Positions 1 to 13,400 of a stretch of DNA of 64,000 nucleotides are shown here, one piece after another. The position numbers and the translations under genes are program-made. Position 1 is the first letter of the stretch, and every line of letters starts with the position of its first letter. The DNA comes from Megachile rotundata (lineage: Eukaryota; Arthropoda; Insecta; Hymenoptera; Megachilidae). The notes under the pieces were generated by a model that saw nothing but the letters and a program-made list of their open reading frames with translations, was not told where the DNA came from and ran no database searches. The stretch is taken from positions 124,001 through 188,000 of the forward strand of contig NW_027473524.1 of the NCBI RefSeq assembly GCF_050947335.1, written 5' to 3'.

Positions 1-77
1 CATATCTGCGTAATATGCTTAATAATATGAGTTAGATTGATAATAGTGAGTGTAATAAGTATAGTGAATGTCGTTCT

Positions 78-83
78 ATCGAT
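78..83. other. Array-wide ClaI site (ATCGAT), first copy
   Basis: ATCGAT recurs at monomer positions 62-67 in most units, so ClaI digestion should give an 83-bp ladder. Units that lose it usually change only the first bases and keep CGATC: GTCGATC near 3480 and 8876, CTCGATC near 9127, GCCGATC near 40749 and 48301. A few differ more, such as ATCAATC near 5807. Confidence 0.9.
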
Positions 84-431
84 CATATCAGCATGATATG
101 GGTAATAATATGAGTTAGATTGATAATATTGAGTGTAATAAATATAGTAATTGTCGTTCTATCGATCACATTAGCATAATATGGTTAATAATATGAGTTA
201 GATTGATAATAATAAGAGTAATAAGTATAGTATTTGTCGTTCTATCGATCAAATTTGCATAATATGTCTAATAATATGAGTTAGACTGATAACAATAAGA
301 ATAATAAGTATAGTAATTGTCGTTCTATCGATCATATAAGCATAATATGGCTAATAATATGAGTTAGATTGATAATAGTAAGAATAATAAGTATAGTAAT
401 TGTCGTTCTATCGATCATATAAGCATAATAT

Positions 432-514
432 GGCTAATAATATGAGTTAGGTTGATAATAATAAGAGTAATAGGTATAGTAAATGTCGTGCTATCGATCT
501 TATCTGCATAATAT
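432..514. repeat. Monomer subtype with GTGCTATCGATC and TTATCTGC
   Basis: Exemplar of a strongly marked subtype: TTAGGTTGATAAT in the left half, AATAGGTATAGTAAATG in the middle, GTGCTATCGATC and TTATCTGC on the right. All marks travel together, so this behaves as one lineage. It recurs many times in domain 1 (for example at starts 847, 1179 and 1594, and near 3.6, 4.5, 5.6, 6.2, 7.0, 10.8, 12.3, 13.2, 19.9, 22.0, 24.8, 25.4, 26.2, 30.3, 35.9, 39.3, 43.5 and 46.9 kb). I did not find it after the gap. It is almost always followed by the TAGTGAGTG subtype. Confidence 0.9.
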
Positions 515-597
515 GGTTAATAATATGAGTTAGATTGATAATAGTGAGTGTAATAAGTATAGTAATTGTCGTTCTATCGATCATATTAGCATAATAT
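515..597. repeat. Monomer subtype with TAGTGAGTGTAAT and CATATTAGC
   Basis: Exemplar of the unit that usually follows the GTGCTATC subtype. It starts GGTTAAT rather than GGCTAAT, has TAGTGAGTGTAATAAG in the middle, and ends CATATTAGC. Substitutions in the middle stretch leave the length unchanged at 83. The pairing with the preceding subtype is a useful marker of higher-order repeat phase in domain 1. It was not seen in domain 2. Confidence 0.88.
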
Positions 598-1427
598 GGT
601 TAATAATATGAGTTAGATTGATAAAAATGAGAGTAATATGTATAGTAATTGTCGTTCTATCGATCATATAAGCATAATATGGCTAATAATATGAGTTAGG
701 TTGATAATAATAAGAGTAATAAGTATAGTAATTGTTGTTCTATCGATCATTTAAGCATAATATGGCTAATAATATGAGTTAGATTGATAATAGTAAGAAT
801 AATAAGTATAGTAATTGTCGTTCTATCGATCATATAAGCATAATATGGCTAATAATATGAGTTAGGTTGATAATAATAAGAGTAATAGGTATAGTAAATG
901 TCGTGCTATCGATCTTATCTGCATAATATGGTTAATAATATGAGTTAGATTGATAAAAATGAGAGTAATATGTATAGTAATTGTCGTTCTATCGATCATA
1001 TAAGCATAATATGGCTAATAATATGAGTTGGGTTGATAATAATAAGAGTAATAAGTATAGTAATTGTTGTTCTATCGATCATTTAAGCATAATATGGCTA
1101 ATAATATGAGTTAGATTGATAATAGTAAGAATAATAAGTATAGTAATTGTCGTTCTATCGATCATATAAGCATAATATGGCTAATAATATGAGTTAGGTT
1201 GATAATAATAAGAGTAATAGGTATAGTAAATGTCGTGCTATCGATCTTATCCGCATAATATGGTTAATAATATGAGTTAGATTGATAATAGTGAGTGTAA
1301 TAAGTATAGTAATTGTCGTTCTATCGATCATATTAGCATAATATGGTTAATAATATGAGTTAGATTGATAAAAATAAGAGTAATATGTACAGTAATTGTC
1401 GTTCTATCGATCATATAAGCATAATAT

Positions 1428-1510
1428 GGCTAATAATATGAGTTAGATTGATAATAATAAGAGTAGTGAGTATAGTAATTGTCATACTATCGATCATATA
1501 CGTATAATAT
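1428..1510. repeat. Monomer subtype with GTCATACTATC and CATATACG
   Basis: Exemplar with AGAGTAGTGAGTATAG in the middle, GTCATACTATC replacing GTCGTTCTATC, and CATATACG(T/C). The following monomer often begins GGCTAGTAAT. It recurs through domain 1 (near 3.8, 4.8, 6.4, 7.1, 10.2, 12.5, 13.4, 16.0, 18.7 kb and on) and was not seen after the gap. Confidence 0.88.
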
Positions 1511-4166
1511 GGCTAATAATATGAGTTAGATTGATAATAATAAGAGTAATAAGTATAGTAATTGTCGTTCTATCGATCATTTAAGCATAATATGGCTAAT
1601 AATATGAGTTAGATTGATAATAATAAGAGTAATAGGTATAGTAAATGTCGTGCTATCGATCTTATCTGCATAATATGGTTAATAATATGAGTTAGATTGA
1701 TAATAGTGAGTGTAATAAGTATAGTAATTGTCGTTCTATCGATCATATTAGCATAATATGTTTAATAATATGAGTTAGATTGATAAAAATAAGAGTAATA
1801 TGTATAGTAATTGTCGTTCTACCGATCAAATAAGCATAATATGGCTAATAATATGAGTTAGATTGATAATAATAAGAGTAATGAGTATAGTAATTGTAGT
1901 TCTCTCGTTCATATGTGCATAATATGGTTAATAATATGAGTTAGATTCATAATAATAAGAGTAATAAGTATAGTGAATGTCGTTCTATCGATCATATCAG
2001 CATGATATGGGCAATAATATGAGTTAGATTGATAATATTGAGTGTAATAAATATAGTAATTGTCGTTCTATCGATCACATTAGCATAATATGGTTAATAA
2101 TATGAGTTAGATTGATAATAATAAGAGTAATAAGTATAGTATTTGTCGTTCTATCGATCATATAAGCATAATATGGCTAATAATATGAATTAGATCGATA
2201 ATGATAAGAGTAATAAGTACAGTAATTGTCGTTCTGACGATCATATAAGCATAATATGGCTAGTAATATGAGTTAGATAGATAATAATAAGACTAATAAG
2301 TATAGTAATTGTCGTTCTATCGATAATATAAGCATAATATGGCTAATAATATGAGTTAGATTGATAATAATAAGAGTAGTGAGTATAGTAATTGTAGTTC
2401 TATCGATCATATCTGCATAATATGGTTAATAATATGAGTTAGATTCATAATAATAAGAGTAATAAGTATAGTAATTGTCGTTCTATCGATCATTTAAGCA
2501 TATTATGGCTAATAATATGAGTTAGATTCATAATAATAAGAGTAATAAGTATAGTATTTGTCGTTCTATCGATCATTTAAGCATAATATGGCTAATAATA
2601 TGAGTTAGATTGATAATAAAAAGAGTAGTGAGTATAGTAATTGTAGTTCTATCGATCAAATTTGCATAATATGGCTAATAATATGAGTTAGATTGATAAT
2701 AATAAGAATAATAAGTATAGTAATTGTCGTTCTATCGATCATATAAGCATAATATGGCTAATAATATGAGTTAGGTTGATAATAATAAGCATAATAAGTA
2801 TAGTAATTGTCGTTCTATCGATCATATAAGCATAATATGGCTAATAATACGAGTTAGGTTGATAATAATAAGAGTAATAAGTATAGTATTTGTCGTTCTA
2901 TCGATCATATAAGCATAATATGGCTAATAATATGAGTTAGATTGATAATAATAAGAGTAGTGAGTATAGTAATTCTCGTTCTATCGATCATATAAGCATA
3001 ATATGGCTAATAATATGAGTTAGATTGATAATAATAAGAGTAATAAGTACAGTAATTGTCGTTCTATCGATCATATAAGCATAATATGGCTAATAATATG
3101 AGTTAGAGTGATAATACTAGGAGTAGTGAGTATAGTAATTCTCATTCTATCGATCATATAAGCATAATATGGCTAATAATATGAGTTAGATTGATAATAA
3201 TAAGAGTAATGAGTATAGTAATAGTAGTTCTATCGATCATATCTGCGTAATATGGTTAATAATATGAGTTAGATTGATAATAGTGAGTGTAATAAGTATA
3301 GTGAATGTCGTTCTATCGATCATATCAGCATGATATGGGTAATAATATGAGTTAGATTGTTAATATTGAGTGTAATAAATATAGTAATTGTCGTTCTATC
3401 GATCACATTAGCATAATATGGTTAATAATATGAGTTAGATTGATAATAATAAGAGTAATAAGTATAGTGTTTGTTGTTCTGTCGATCATATAAGCATAAT
3501 ATGGCTAATTATATGAGTTAGATTGATAATAATAAGAATAATAAGTATAGTAATTGTCGTTCTATCGATCATATAAGCATAATATGGCTAATAATATGAG
3601 TTAGGTTGATAATAATAAGAGTAATTGGTATAGTAAATGTCGTGCTATCGATCTTATCTGCATAATATGGTTAATAATATGAGTTAGATTGATAATAGTG
3701 AGTGTAATAAGTATAGTAATTGTCGTTCTATCGATCATATTAGCATAATATGGTTAATAATATGAGTTAGATTGATAATAATAAGAGTAGTGAGTATAGT
3801 AATTGTCATACCATCGATCATATACGCATAATATGGCTAGTAATATGAGTTAGATTGATAATAATAAGAGTAATAAGTATAGTAATTGTCGTTCTATCGA
3901 TCATTTAAGCATAATATGGCTAATAATATGAGTTAGATTGATAATAATAAGAGTAGTGAGTATAGTAATTGTAGTTCTATCGATCATATCTGCATAATAT
4001 GGTTAATAATATGAGTTAGATTCATAATAATAAGAATAATAAGTATAGTAATTGTCGTTCTATCGATCATTTAAGCATAATATGGCTAATAATATGAGTT
4101 AGATTGATAATACTAAGAGTAGTGAGTATAGTAATTCTCGTTCTATCGATCATATAAGCATAATAT

Positions 4167-7100
4167 GGCTAATAATATGAGTTAGAGTGATAATACTAGG
4201 AGTAGTGAGTATAGTAATTCTCATTCTATCGATCATATAAGCATAATATGGCTAATAATATGAATTAGATCGATAATGATAAGAGTAATAAGTACAGTAA
4301 TTGTCGTTCTGTCGATCATATAAGCATAATATGGCTAATTATATGAGTTAGATTGATAATAATAACAGTAATAAGTATAGTAATTGTCGTTCTATCGATA
4401 ATGTAAGCATAATATGGCTAATAATATGAGTTAGATTGATAATAATAAGAATAATAAGTATAGTAATTGTCGTTCTATCGATCATATAAGCATAATATGG
4501 CTAATAATATGAGTTAGGTTGATAATAATAAGAGTAATAGGTATAGTAAATGTCGTGCTATCGATCTTATCTGCATAATATGGTTAATAATATGAGTTAG
4601 ATTGATAATAGTGAGTGTAATAAGTATAGTAATTGTCGTTCTATCGATCATATTAGCATAATATGGTTAATAATATGAGTTAGATTGATAAAAATAAGAG
4701 TAATATGTACAGTAATTGTCGGTCTATCGATCATATAAGCGTAATATGGCTAATAATATGAGTTAGATTGATAATAATAAGAGTAGTGAGTATAGTAATT
4801 GTCATACTATCGATCATATACGCATAATATGGCTAATAATATGAGTTAGATTGATAATAATAAGAGTATTAAGTACAGTAATTGTCGTTCTATCGATCAT
4901 ATAAGCATAATATGGCTAACAATATGAGTTAGAGTGATAATACTAGGAGTAGTGAGTATAGTAATTCTCATTCTATCGATCATATAAGCATAATATGGCT
5001 AATAATATGAGTTAGATTGATAATAATAAGTGTAATGAGTATAGTAATAGTAGTTCTATCGATCATATCTGCGTAATATGGTTAATAATATGAGTTAGAT
5101 TGATAATAGTGAGTGTAATAAGTATAGTGAATGTCGTTCTATCGATCATATCAGCATGATATGGGTAATAATATGAGTTAGATTGATAATATTGAGTGTA
5201 ATAAATATAGTAATTGTCGTTCTATCGATCACATTAGCATAATATGGTTAATAATATGAGTTAGATTGATAATAATAAGAGTAATAAGTATAGTATTTGT
5301 CGTTCTATCGATCATATAAGCATAATATGGCTAATAATATGAATTAGATCGATAATGATAAGAGTAATAAGTATCGTAATTGTCGTTCTATCGGTAATAT
5401 AAGCATAACATGGCTAATAATATGAGTTAGGTTGATAATAATAAGAGTAATAAGTATTGTGATTGTCGTTCTATCGATCAAATTTGCATAATATGTCTAA
5501 TAATATGAGTTAGATTGATAATAATAAGAATAATAAGTATAGTAATTGTCGTTCTATCGATCATATAAGCATAATATGGCTAATAATATGAGTTAGGTTG
5601 ATAATAATAAGAGTAATAGGTATAGTAAATGTCGTGCTATCGATCTTATCTGCATAATATGGTTAATAATATGAGTTAGATTGATAATAGTGAGTGTAAT
5701 AAGTATAGTAATTGTCGTTCTATCGATCATATTAGCATAATATGGTTAATAATATGAGTTAGATTGATAATAATAAGAGTAGTGAGTATAGTAATTGTCA
5801 TACTATCAATCATATACGCATAATATGGCTAGTAATATGAGTTAGATAGATAATAATAAGACTAATAAGTATAGTAATTGTCGTTCTATCGATCATTTAA
5901 GCATAATATGGCTAATAATATGAGTTAGATTGATAATAATAAGAGTAGTGAGTATAGTAATTGTAGTTCTATCGATCATATCTGCATAATATGGTTAATA
6001 ATATGAGTTAGATTCATAATAATAAGAGTAATAAGTATAGTAATTGTCGTTCTATCGATCATTTAAGCATAATATGGCTAATAATATGAGTTAGATTGAT
6101 AATAATAAGAATAATAAGTATAGTAATTGTCGTTCTATCGATCATATAAGCATAATATGGCTAATAATATGAGTTAGGTTGATAATAATAAGAGTAATAG
6201 GTATAGTAAATGTCGTGCTATCGATCTTATCTGCATAATATGGTTAATAATATGAGTTAGATTGATAATAGTGAGTGTAATAAGTATAGTAATTGTCGTT
6301 CTATCGATCATATTAGCATAATATGGTCAATAATATGAGTTAGATTGATAATAATAAGAGTAGTGAGTATAGTAATTGTCATACTATCGATCATATACGC
6401 ATAATATGGCTAGTAATATGAGTTAGATTGATAATAATAAGAGTAATAAGTATAGTAATTGTCGTTCTATCGATCATTTAAGCATAATATGGCTAATAAT
6501 ATGAGTTAGATTGATAATAATAAGAGTAGTGAGTATAGTAATTGTAGTTCTATCGATCATATCTGCATAATATGGCTAATAATATGAGTTAGATTCATAA
6601 TAATAAGAGTAATAAGTATAGTAATTGTCGTTCTATCGATAATTTAAGCATAATATGGCAAATAATATGAGTTAGATCGATAATGATAAGAGTAATAAGT
6701 ACAGTAATTGTCGTTCTATCGATCATTTAAGCATAATATGGCTAATTATATGAGTTAGATTGATAATAATAACAGTAATAAGTATAGTAATTGTCGTTCT
6801 ATCGATAATATAAGCATAATATGGCTAATAATATGAGTTAGATTGATAATAATAAGAGTAGTGAGTATAGTAATTGTCGTTCTATCGATCATATAAGCAT
6901 AATATGGCTAATAATATGAGTTAGGTTGATAATAATAAGAGTAATAGGTATAGTAAATGTCGTGCTATCGATCTTATCTGCATAATATGGTTAATAATAT
7001 GAGTTAGATTGATAATAGTGAGTGTAATAAGTATAGTAATTGTCGTTCTATCGATCATATTAGCATAATATGGTCAATAATATGAGTTAGATTGATAATA

Positions 7101-8410
7101 ATAAGAGTAGTGAGTATAGTAATTGTCATACTATCGATCATATACGCATAATATGGCTAGTAATATGAGTTAGATTGATAATAATAAGAGTAATAAGTAT
7201 AGTAATTGTCGTTCTATCGATCATTTAAGCATAATATGGCTAATAATATGAGTTAGATTGATAATAATAAGAGTAGTGAGTATAGTAATTGTAGTTCTAT
7301 CGATCATATCTGCATAATATGGTTAATAATATGAGTTAGATTCATAATAATAAGAGTAATAAGTATAGTAATTGTCGTTCTATCGATCATTTAAGCATAA
7401 TATGGCTAATAATATGAGTTAGATTCATAATAATAAGAGTAATAAGTATAGTATTTGTCGTTCTATCGATCATATAAGCATAATATGGCAAATAATATGA
7501 GTTAGATCGATAATGATAAGAGTAATAAGTACAGTAATTGTCGTTCTATCGATCATTTAAGCATAATATGGCTAATTATATGAGTTAGATTGATAATAAT
7601 AACAGTAATAAGTATAGTAATTGTCGTTCTATCGATAATATAAGCATAATATGGCTAATAATATGAGTTAGATTGATAATAATAAGAGTAGTGAGTATAG
7701 TAATTGTCGTTCTATCGATCATATAAGCATAATATGGCTGAAAGTATGAGTTAGATTGATAATAATAAGAGTAATAAGTATAGTAGTTGTCGTTCTATCG
7801 ATCATTTAAGCATAATATGGCTAATAATATGAGTTACATTGATAATAATAAGAGTAATAAGTATAGTAATTGTCGTTCTATCGATCATTTAAGCATAATA
7901 TGGCTAATAATATGAGTTAGGTTCATAATAGTAAGAGTAATATGTATCGTAATTGTCGTTCTATCGATCATATAAGCATAATATGGCTAATAATATGAGT
8001 TAGATTGATAATAATAAGAGTAGTGAGTATAGTAATTGTCGTTCTATCGATCATATAAGCATAATATGGCTAATAATATGAGTTAGGTTGATAATAATAA
8101 GCATAATAAGTATAGTAATTGTCGTTCTATCGATCATATAAGCATAATATGGATAATAATATGTGTTAGGTTGATAATAATAAGAGTAATAGGTATAGTA
8201 ATTGTCGTTCTATCGATCATTTAAGCATAATATGGCTAATAATATGAGTTACATTGATAATAATAAGAGTAATAAGTATAGTAATTGTCGTTCTATCGAT
8301 CATTTAAGCATAATATGGCTAATAATATGAGTTAGATTGATAATAATAACAGTAATAAGTATAGTAATTGTAGTTCTATCGATAATATAAGCATAATATG
8401 GCTAATAGTA
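4167..8410. repeat. Long-range duplicated block, left copy
   Basis: This block matches 10475-14635 as a mosaic. The offset is 6308 bp (76 monomers) at 4167-5617, shown by rare marks such as GAATTAGATCG at 5341/11649. It is 6142 bp around the GTGCTATC unit at 6213/12355, and 6225 bp (75 monomers) at 6657-8410, shown by GGCTGAAAG at 7736/13961. Changes of offset by whole monomers mean that single units have been gained or lost since the copies parted. Scattered single-base differences are visible, such as GTTACATTG near 7835 against GTTAGATTG near 14060. Confidence 0.8.
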
Positions 8411-9229
8411 TGAGTTAGATTGATAATAATAAGAGTAATAAGTATAGTAGTTGTCGTTCTATCGATCATTTAAGCATAATATGGCTAATAATATGAGTTA
8501 GACTGATAATAATAAGAGTAATAAGTATAGTAATTGTCGTTCTATCGATCATTTAAGCATAATATGGCTAATAATATGAGATAGATTGATAATAATAAGA
8601 GTAATGAGTATAGTAATTGTAGTTCTATCGATCATATCTGCATAATATGGTCAATAATATGAGTTAGATTCATAATAATAAGAGTAATAAGTATAGTAAT
8701 TGTCGTTCTATCGATCATTTAAGCATAATATGGCTAATAATATGAGTTAGGTTGATAATAATAAGAGTAATAAGTATAGTGACTGTCGTTCTATCGATCA
8801 AATTTGCATAATATGGTTAATAATATGAGTTAGGTTGATAACAGTGAGTGTAATAAGTATAGTAATTGTCGTTCTGTCGATCATGTGAGCATAATATGGC
8901 TAATAATATGAGTTAGATTGATAATAATAAGAGTAATACGTATAGTAATTGTCGTTCTATCGATCATTTAAGCATAATATGGCTAATAATATGAGTTAGG
9001 TTGATAATAGTAAGAGTAATAAGTATAGTAATTGTCGTTCTATCGATCATTTAAGCATAATATGGCTAATAATATGAGTTAGATTGATAATAATAAGAAT
9101 AATAAGTATAGCAATTGTCGTTCTCTCGATCATATAAGCATAATATGGCTAATAATATGAGTTAGGTTGATAATAATAAGAGTAATAAGTATAGTATTTG
9201 TCGTTCTATCGATCATATAAGCATAATAT

Positions 9230-9312
9230 GGCTAATAATATGAGTTAGATTGATAATAATAAGAGTAATAAGTATAGTAATTGTCGTTCTATCGATCATT
9301 TAAGCATAATAT
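9230..9312. repeat. Representative near-consensus 83-bp monomer
   Basis: A typical unit, numbered from its GGCT. Positions 5-19 (AATAATATGAGTTAG) are nearly constant across the window. Positions 28-43 vary between ATAATAAGAGTAATAAG and forms with GTGAGTG, CTAAGAGTAGTGAG or ACAG. Positions 50-56 vary (AATTGTC, TTTTGTC, AATTCTC, AATTGTA). Positions 57-67 hold GTTCTATCGAT with a ClaI site and two CpGs counting the upstream TCG. Positions 68-76 are the most variable (CATATAAGC, CATTTAAGC, CATATCTGC, CATATTAGC and others). This copy carries CATTTAAGC. A CATAT...ATATG inverted pair with 5-bp arms sits at the 3' end of CATATAAGC-type units. Forward stops occur in all three frames within the TAATAATATGAGTTAG stretch. 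Confidence 0.95.
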
Positions 9313-10474
9313 GGCTAATAATATGAGTTAGATTGATAATACTAAGAGTAGTGAGTATAGTAATTCTCGTTCTATCGATCATATAAGCATAATATGGCTA
9401 ATAATATGAGTTAGATTGATAATAATAAGAGTAGTGAGTATAGTAATTGTCGTTCTATCGATCATATAAGCATAATATGGCTAATAATATGAGTTAGGTT
9501 GATAATAATAAGCATAATAAGTATAGTAATTGTCGTTCTATCGATCATATAAGCATAATATGGCTAATAATACGAGTTAGGTTGATAATAATAAGAGTAA
9601 TAAGTATAGTATTTGTCGTTCTATCGATCATATAAGCATAATATGGCTAATAATATGAGTTAGATTGATAATAATAAGAATAGTGAGTATAGTAATTCTC
9701 GTTCTATCGATCATATAAGCATAATATGGCTAATAATATGAGTTAGATTGATAATAATAAGAGTAATAAGTACAGTAATTGTCGTTCTATCGATCATATA
9801 AGCATAATATGGCTAATAATATGAGTTAGAGTGATAATACTAGGAGTAGTGAGTATAGTAATTCTCATTCTATCGATCATATAAGCATTATATGCCTAAT
9901 AATATGAGTTAGATTGATAATAATAAGAGTAATGAGTATAGTAATAGTAGTTCTATCGATCATATCTGCGTAATATGGTTAATAATATGAGTTAGATTGA
10001 TAATAGTGAGTGTAATAAGTATAGTGAATGTCGTTCTATCGATCATATCAGCATAATATGGTTAATAATATGAGTTAGATTGATAATAGTGAGTGTAATA
10101 AGTATAGTAATTGTCGTTCTATCGATCATATTAGCATAGTATGGTTAATAATATGAGTTAGATTGATAATAATAAGACTAGTGAGTATAGTAATTGTCAT
10201 ACTATCGATCATATACGCATAATATGGCTAGTAATATGAGTAAGATTGATAATAATAAGAGTAATAAGTATAGTAATTGTCGTTCTATCGATCATTTAAG
10301 CATAATATGGCTAATAATATGAGTTAGATTGATAATACTAAGAGTAGTGAGTATAGTAATTCTCGTTCTATCGATCATATAAGCATAATATGGCTAATAA
10401 TATGAGTTAGATTGATAATAATAAGAGTGATAAGTACAGTAATTGTCGTTCTATCGATCATATAAGCATAATAT

Positions 10475-13400
10475 GGCTAATAATATGAGTTAGAGTGATA
10501 ATACTAGGAGTAGTGAGTATAGTAATTCTCATTCTATCGATCATATAAGCATAATATGGCTAATAATATGAATTAGATCGATAATGATAAGAGTAATAAG
10601 TACAGTAATTGTCGTTCTGTCGATCATATAAGCATAATATGGCTAATTATATGAGTTAGATTGATAATAATAACAGTAATAAGTATAGTAATTGTCGTTC
10701 TATCGATAATGTAAGCATAATATGGCTAATAATATGAGTTAGATTGATAATAATAAGAATAATAAGTATAGTAATTGTCGTTCTATCGATCATATAAGAA
10801 TAATATGGCTAATAATATGAGTTAGGTTGATAATAATAAGAGTAATAGGTATAGTAAATGTCGTGCTATCGATCTTATCTGCATAATATGGTTAATAATA
10901 TGAGTTAGATTGATAATAGTGAGTGCAATAAGTATAGTAATTGTCGTTCTATCGATCATATTAGCATAATATGGTTAATAATATGAGTTAGATTGATAAA
11001 AATAAGAGTAATATGTACAGTAATTGTCGGTCTATCGATCATATAAGCGTAATATGGCTAATAATATGAGTTAGATTGATAATAATAAGAGTAGTGAGTA
11101 TAGTAATTGTCATACTATCGATCATATACGCATAATATGGCTAATAATATGAGTTAGATTGATAATAATAAGAGTATTAAGTACAGTAATTGTCGTTCTA
11201 TCGATCATATAAGCATAATATGGCTAACAATATGAGTTAGAGTGATAATACTAGGAGTAGTGAGTATAGTAATTCTCATTCTATCGATCATATAAGCATA
11301 ATATGGCTAATAATATGAGTTAGATTGATAATAATAAGTGTAATGAGTATAGTAATAGTAGTTCTATCGATCATATCTGCGTAATATGGTTAATAATATG
11401 AGTTAGATTGATAATAGTGAGTGTAATAAGTATAGTGAATGTCGTTCTATCGATCATATCAGCATGATATGGGTAATAATATGAGTTAGATTGATAATAT
11501 TGAGTGTAATAAATATAGTAATTGTCGTTCTATCGATCACATTAGCATAATATGGTTAATAATATGAGTTAGATTGATAATAATAAGAGTAATAAGTATA
11601 GTATTTGTCGTTCTATCGATCATATAAGCATAATATGGCTAATAATATGAATTAGATCGATAATGATAAGAGTAATAAGTATCGTAATTGTCGTTCTATC
11701 GATAATATAAGCATAACATGGCTAATAATATGAGTTAGGTTGATAATAATAAGAGTAATAAGTATTGTGATTGTCGTTCTATCGATCAAATTTGCATAAT
11801 ATGTCTAATAATATGAGTTAGATTGATAATAATAAGAATAATAAGTATAGTAATTGTCGTTCTATCGATCATATAAGCATAATATGGCTAATAATATGAG
11901 TTAGGTTGATAATAATAAGAGTAATAAGTATAGTAATTGTTGTTCTATCGATCATTTAAGCATAATATGGCTAATAATATGAGTTAGGTTGATAATAATA
12001 AGAGTAATAAGTATTGTGATTGTCGTTCTATCGATCAAATTTGCATAATATGGCTAATAATATGAGTTAGATTGATAATAATAAGAATAATAAGTATAGT
12101 AATTGTCGTTCTATCGATCATATAAGCATAATATGGCTAATAATATGAGTTAGGTTGATAATAATAAGAGTAATAAGTATAGTAATTGTCGTTCTATCGA
12201 TCATTTAAGCATAATATGGCTAATAATATGAGTTAGATTGATAATAATAAGAATAATAAGTATAGTAATTGTCGTTCTATCGATCATATAAGCATAATAT
12301 GGCTAATAATATGAGTTAGGTTGATAATAATAAGAGTAATAGGTATAGTAAATGTCGTGCTATCGATCTTATCTGCATAATATGGTTAATAATATGAGTT
12401 AGATTGATAATAGTGAGTGTAATAAGTATAGTAATTGTCGTTCTATCGATCATATTAGCATAATATGGTCAATAATATGAGTTAGATTGATAATAATAAG
12501 AGTAGTGAGTATAGTAATTGTCATACTATCGATCATATACGCATAATATGGCTAGTAATATGAGTTAGATTGATAATAATAAGAGTAATAAGTATAGTAA
12601 TTGTCGTTCTATCGATCATTTAAGCATAATATGGCTAATAATATGAGTTAGATTGATAATAATAAGAGTAGTGAGTATAGTAATTGTAGTTCTATCGATC
12701 ATATCTGCATAATATGGTTAATAATATGAGTTAGATTCATAATAATAAGAGTAATAAGTATAGTAATTGTCGTTCTATCGATCATTTAAGCATAATATGG
12801 CTAATAATATGAGTTAGATTCATAATAATAAGAGTAATAAGTATAGTATTTGTCGTTCTATCGATCATATAAGCATAATATGGCAAATAATATGAGTTAG
12901 ATCGATAATGATAAGAGTAATAAGTACAGTAATTGTCGTTCTATCGATCATTTAAGCATAATATGGCTAATTATATGAGTTAGATTGATAATAATAACAG
13001 TAATAAGTATAGTAATTGTCGTTCTATCGATAATATAAGCATAATATGGCTAATAATATGAGTTAGATTGATAATAATAAGAGTAGTGAGTATAGTAATT
13101 GTCGTTCTATCGATCATATAAGCATAATATGGCTAATAATATGAGTTAGGTTGATAATAATAAGAGTAATAGGTATAGTAAATGTCGTGCTATCGATCTT
13201 ATCTGCATAATATGGTTAATAATATGAGTTAGATTGATAATAGTGAGTGTAATAAGTATAGTAATTGTCGTTCTATCGATCATATTAGCATAATATGGTC
13301 AATAATATGAGTTAGATTGATAATAATAAGAGTAGTGAGTATAGTAATTGTCATACTATCGATCATATACGCATAATATGGCTAGTAATATGAGTTAGAT

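Larger units (their letters stand above)
432..1261. repeat. Short higher-order repeat, 5-mer then 4-mer
   Basis: GTGCTATC-type monomers start at 432, 847 and 1179, giving units of 415 bp (5 monomers) and 332 bp (4 monomers). The order in the first unit is GTGCTATC type, TAGTGAGTG type, GATAAAAATGAG type, TTGTTGTTC type, AGTAAGAATAAT type. The second unit has the same order but lacks the TAGTGAGTG monomer. This is a clean case of loss or gain of one monomer between neighbouring units, as expected of unequal exchange in register. Confidence 0.85.

Noticed and set aside
9230..9312. CATAT...ATATG inverted pair as a functional hairpin
   Set aside because: Arms are only 5 bp and AT-rich with a 7-base loop, and many subtypes break it (CATTTAAGC, CATATCTGC).
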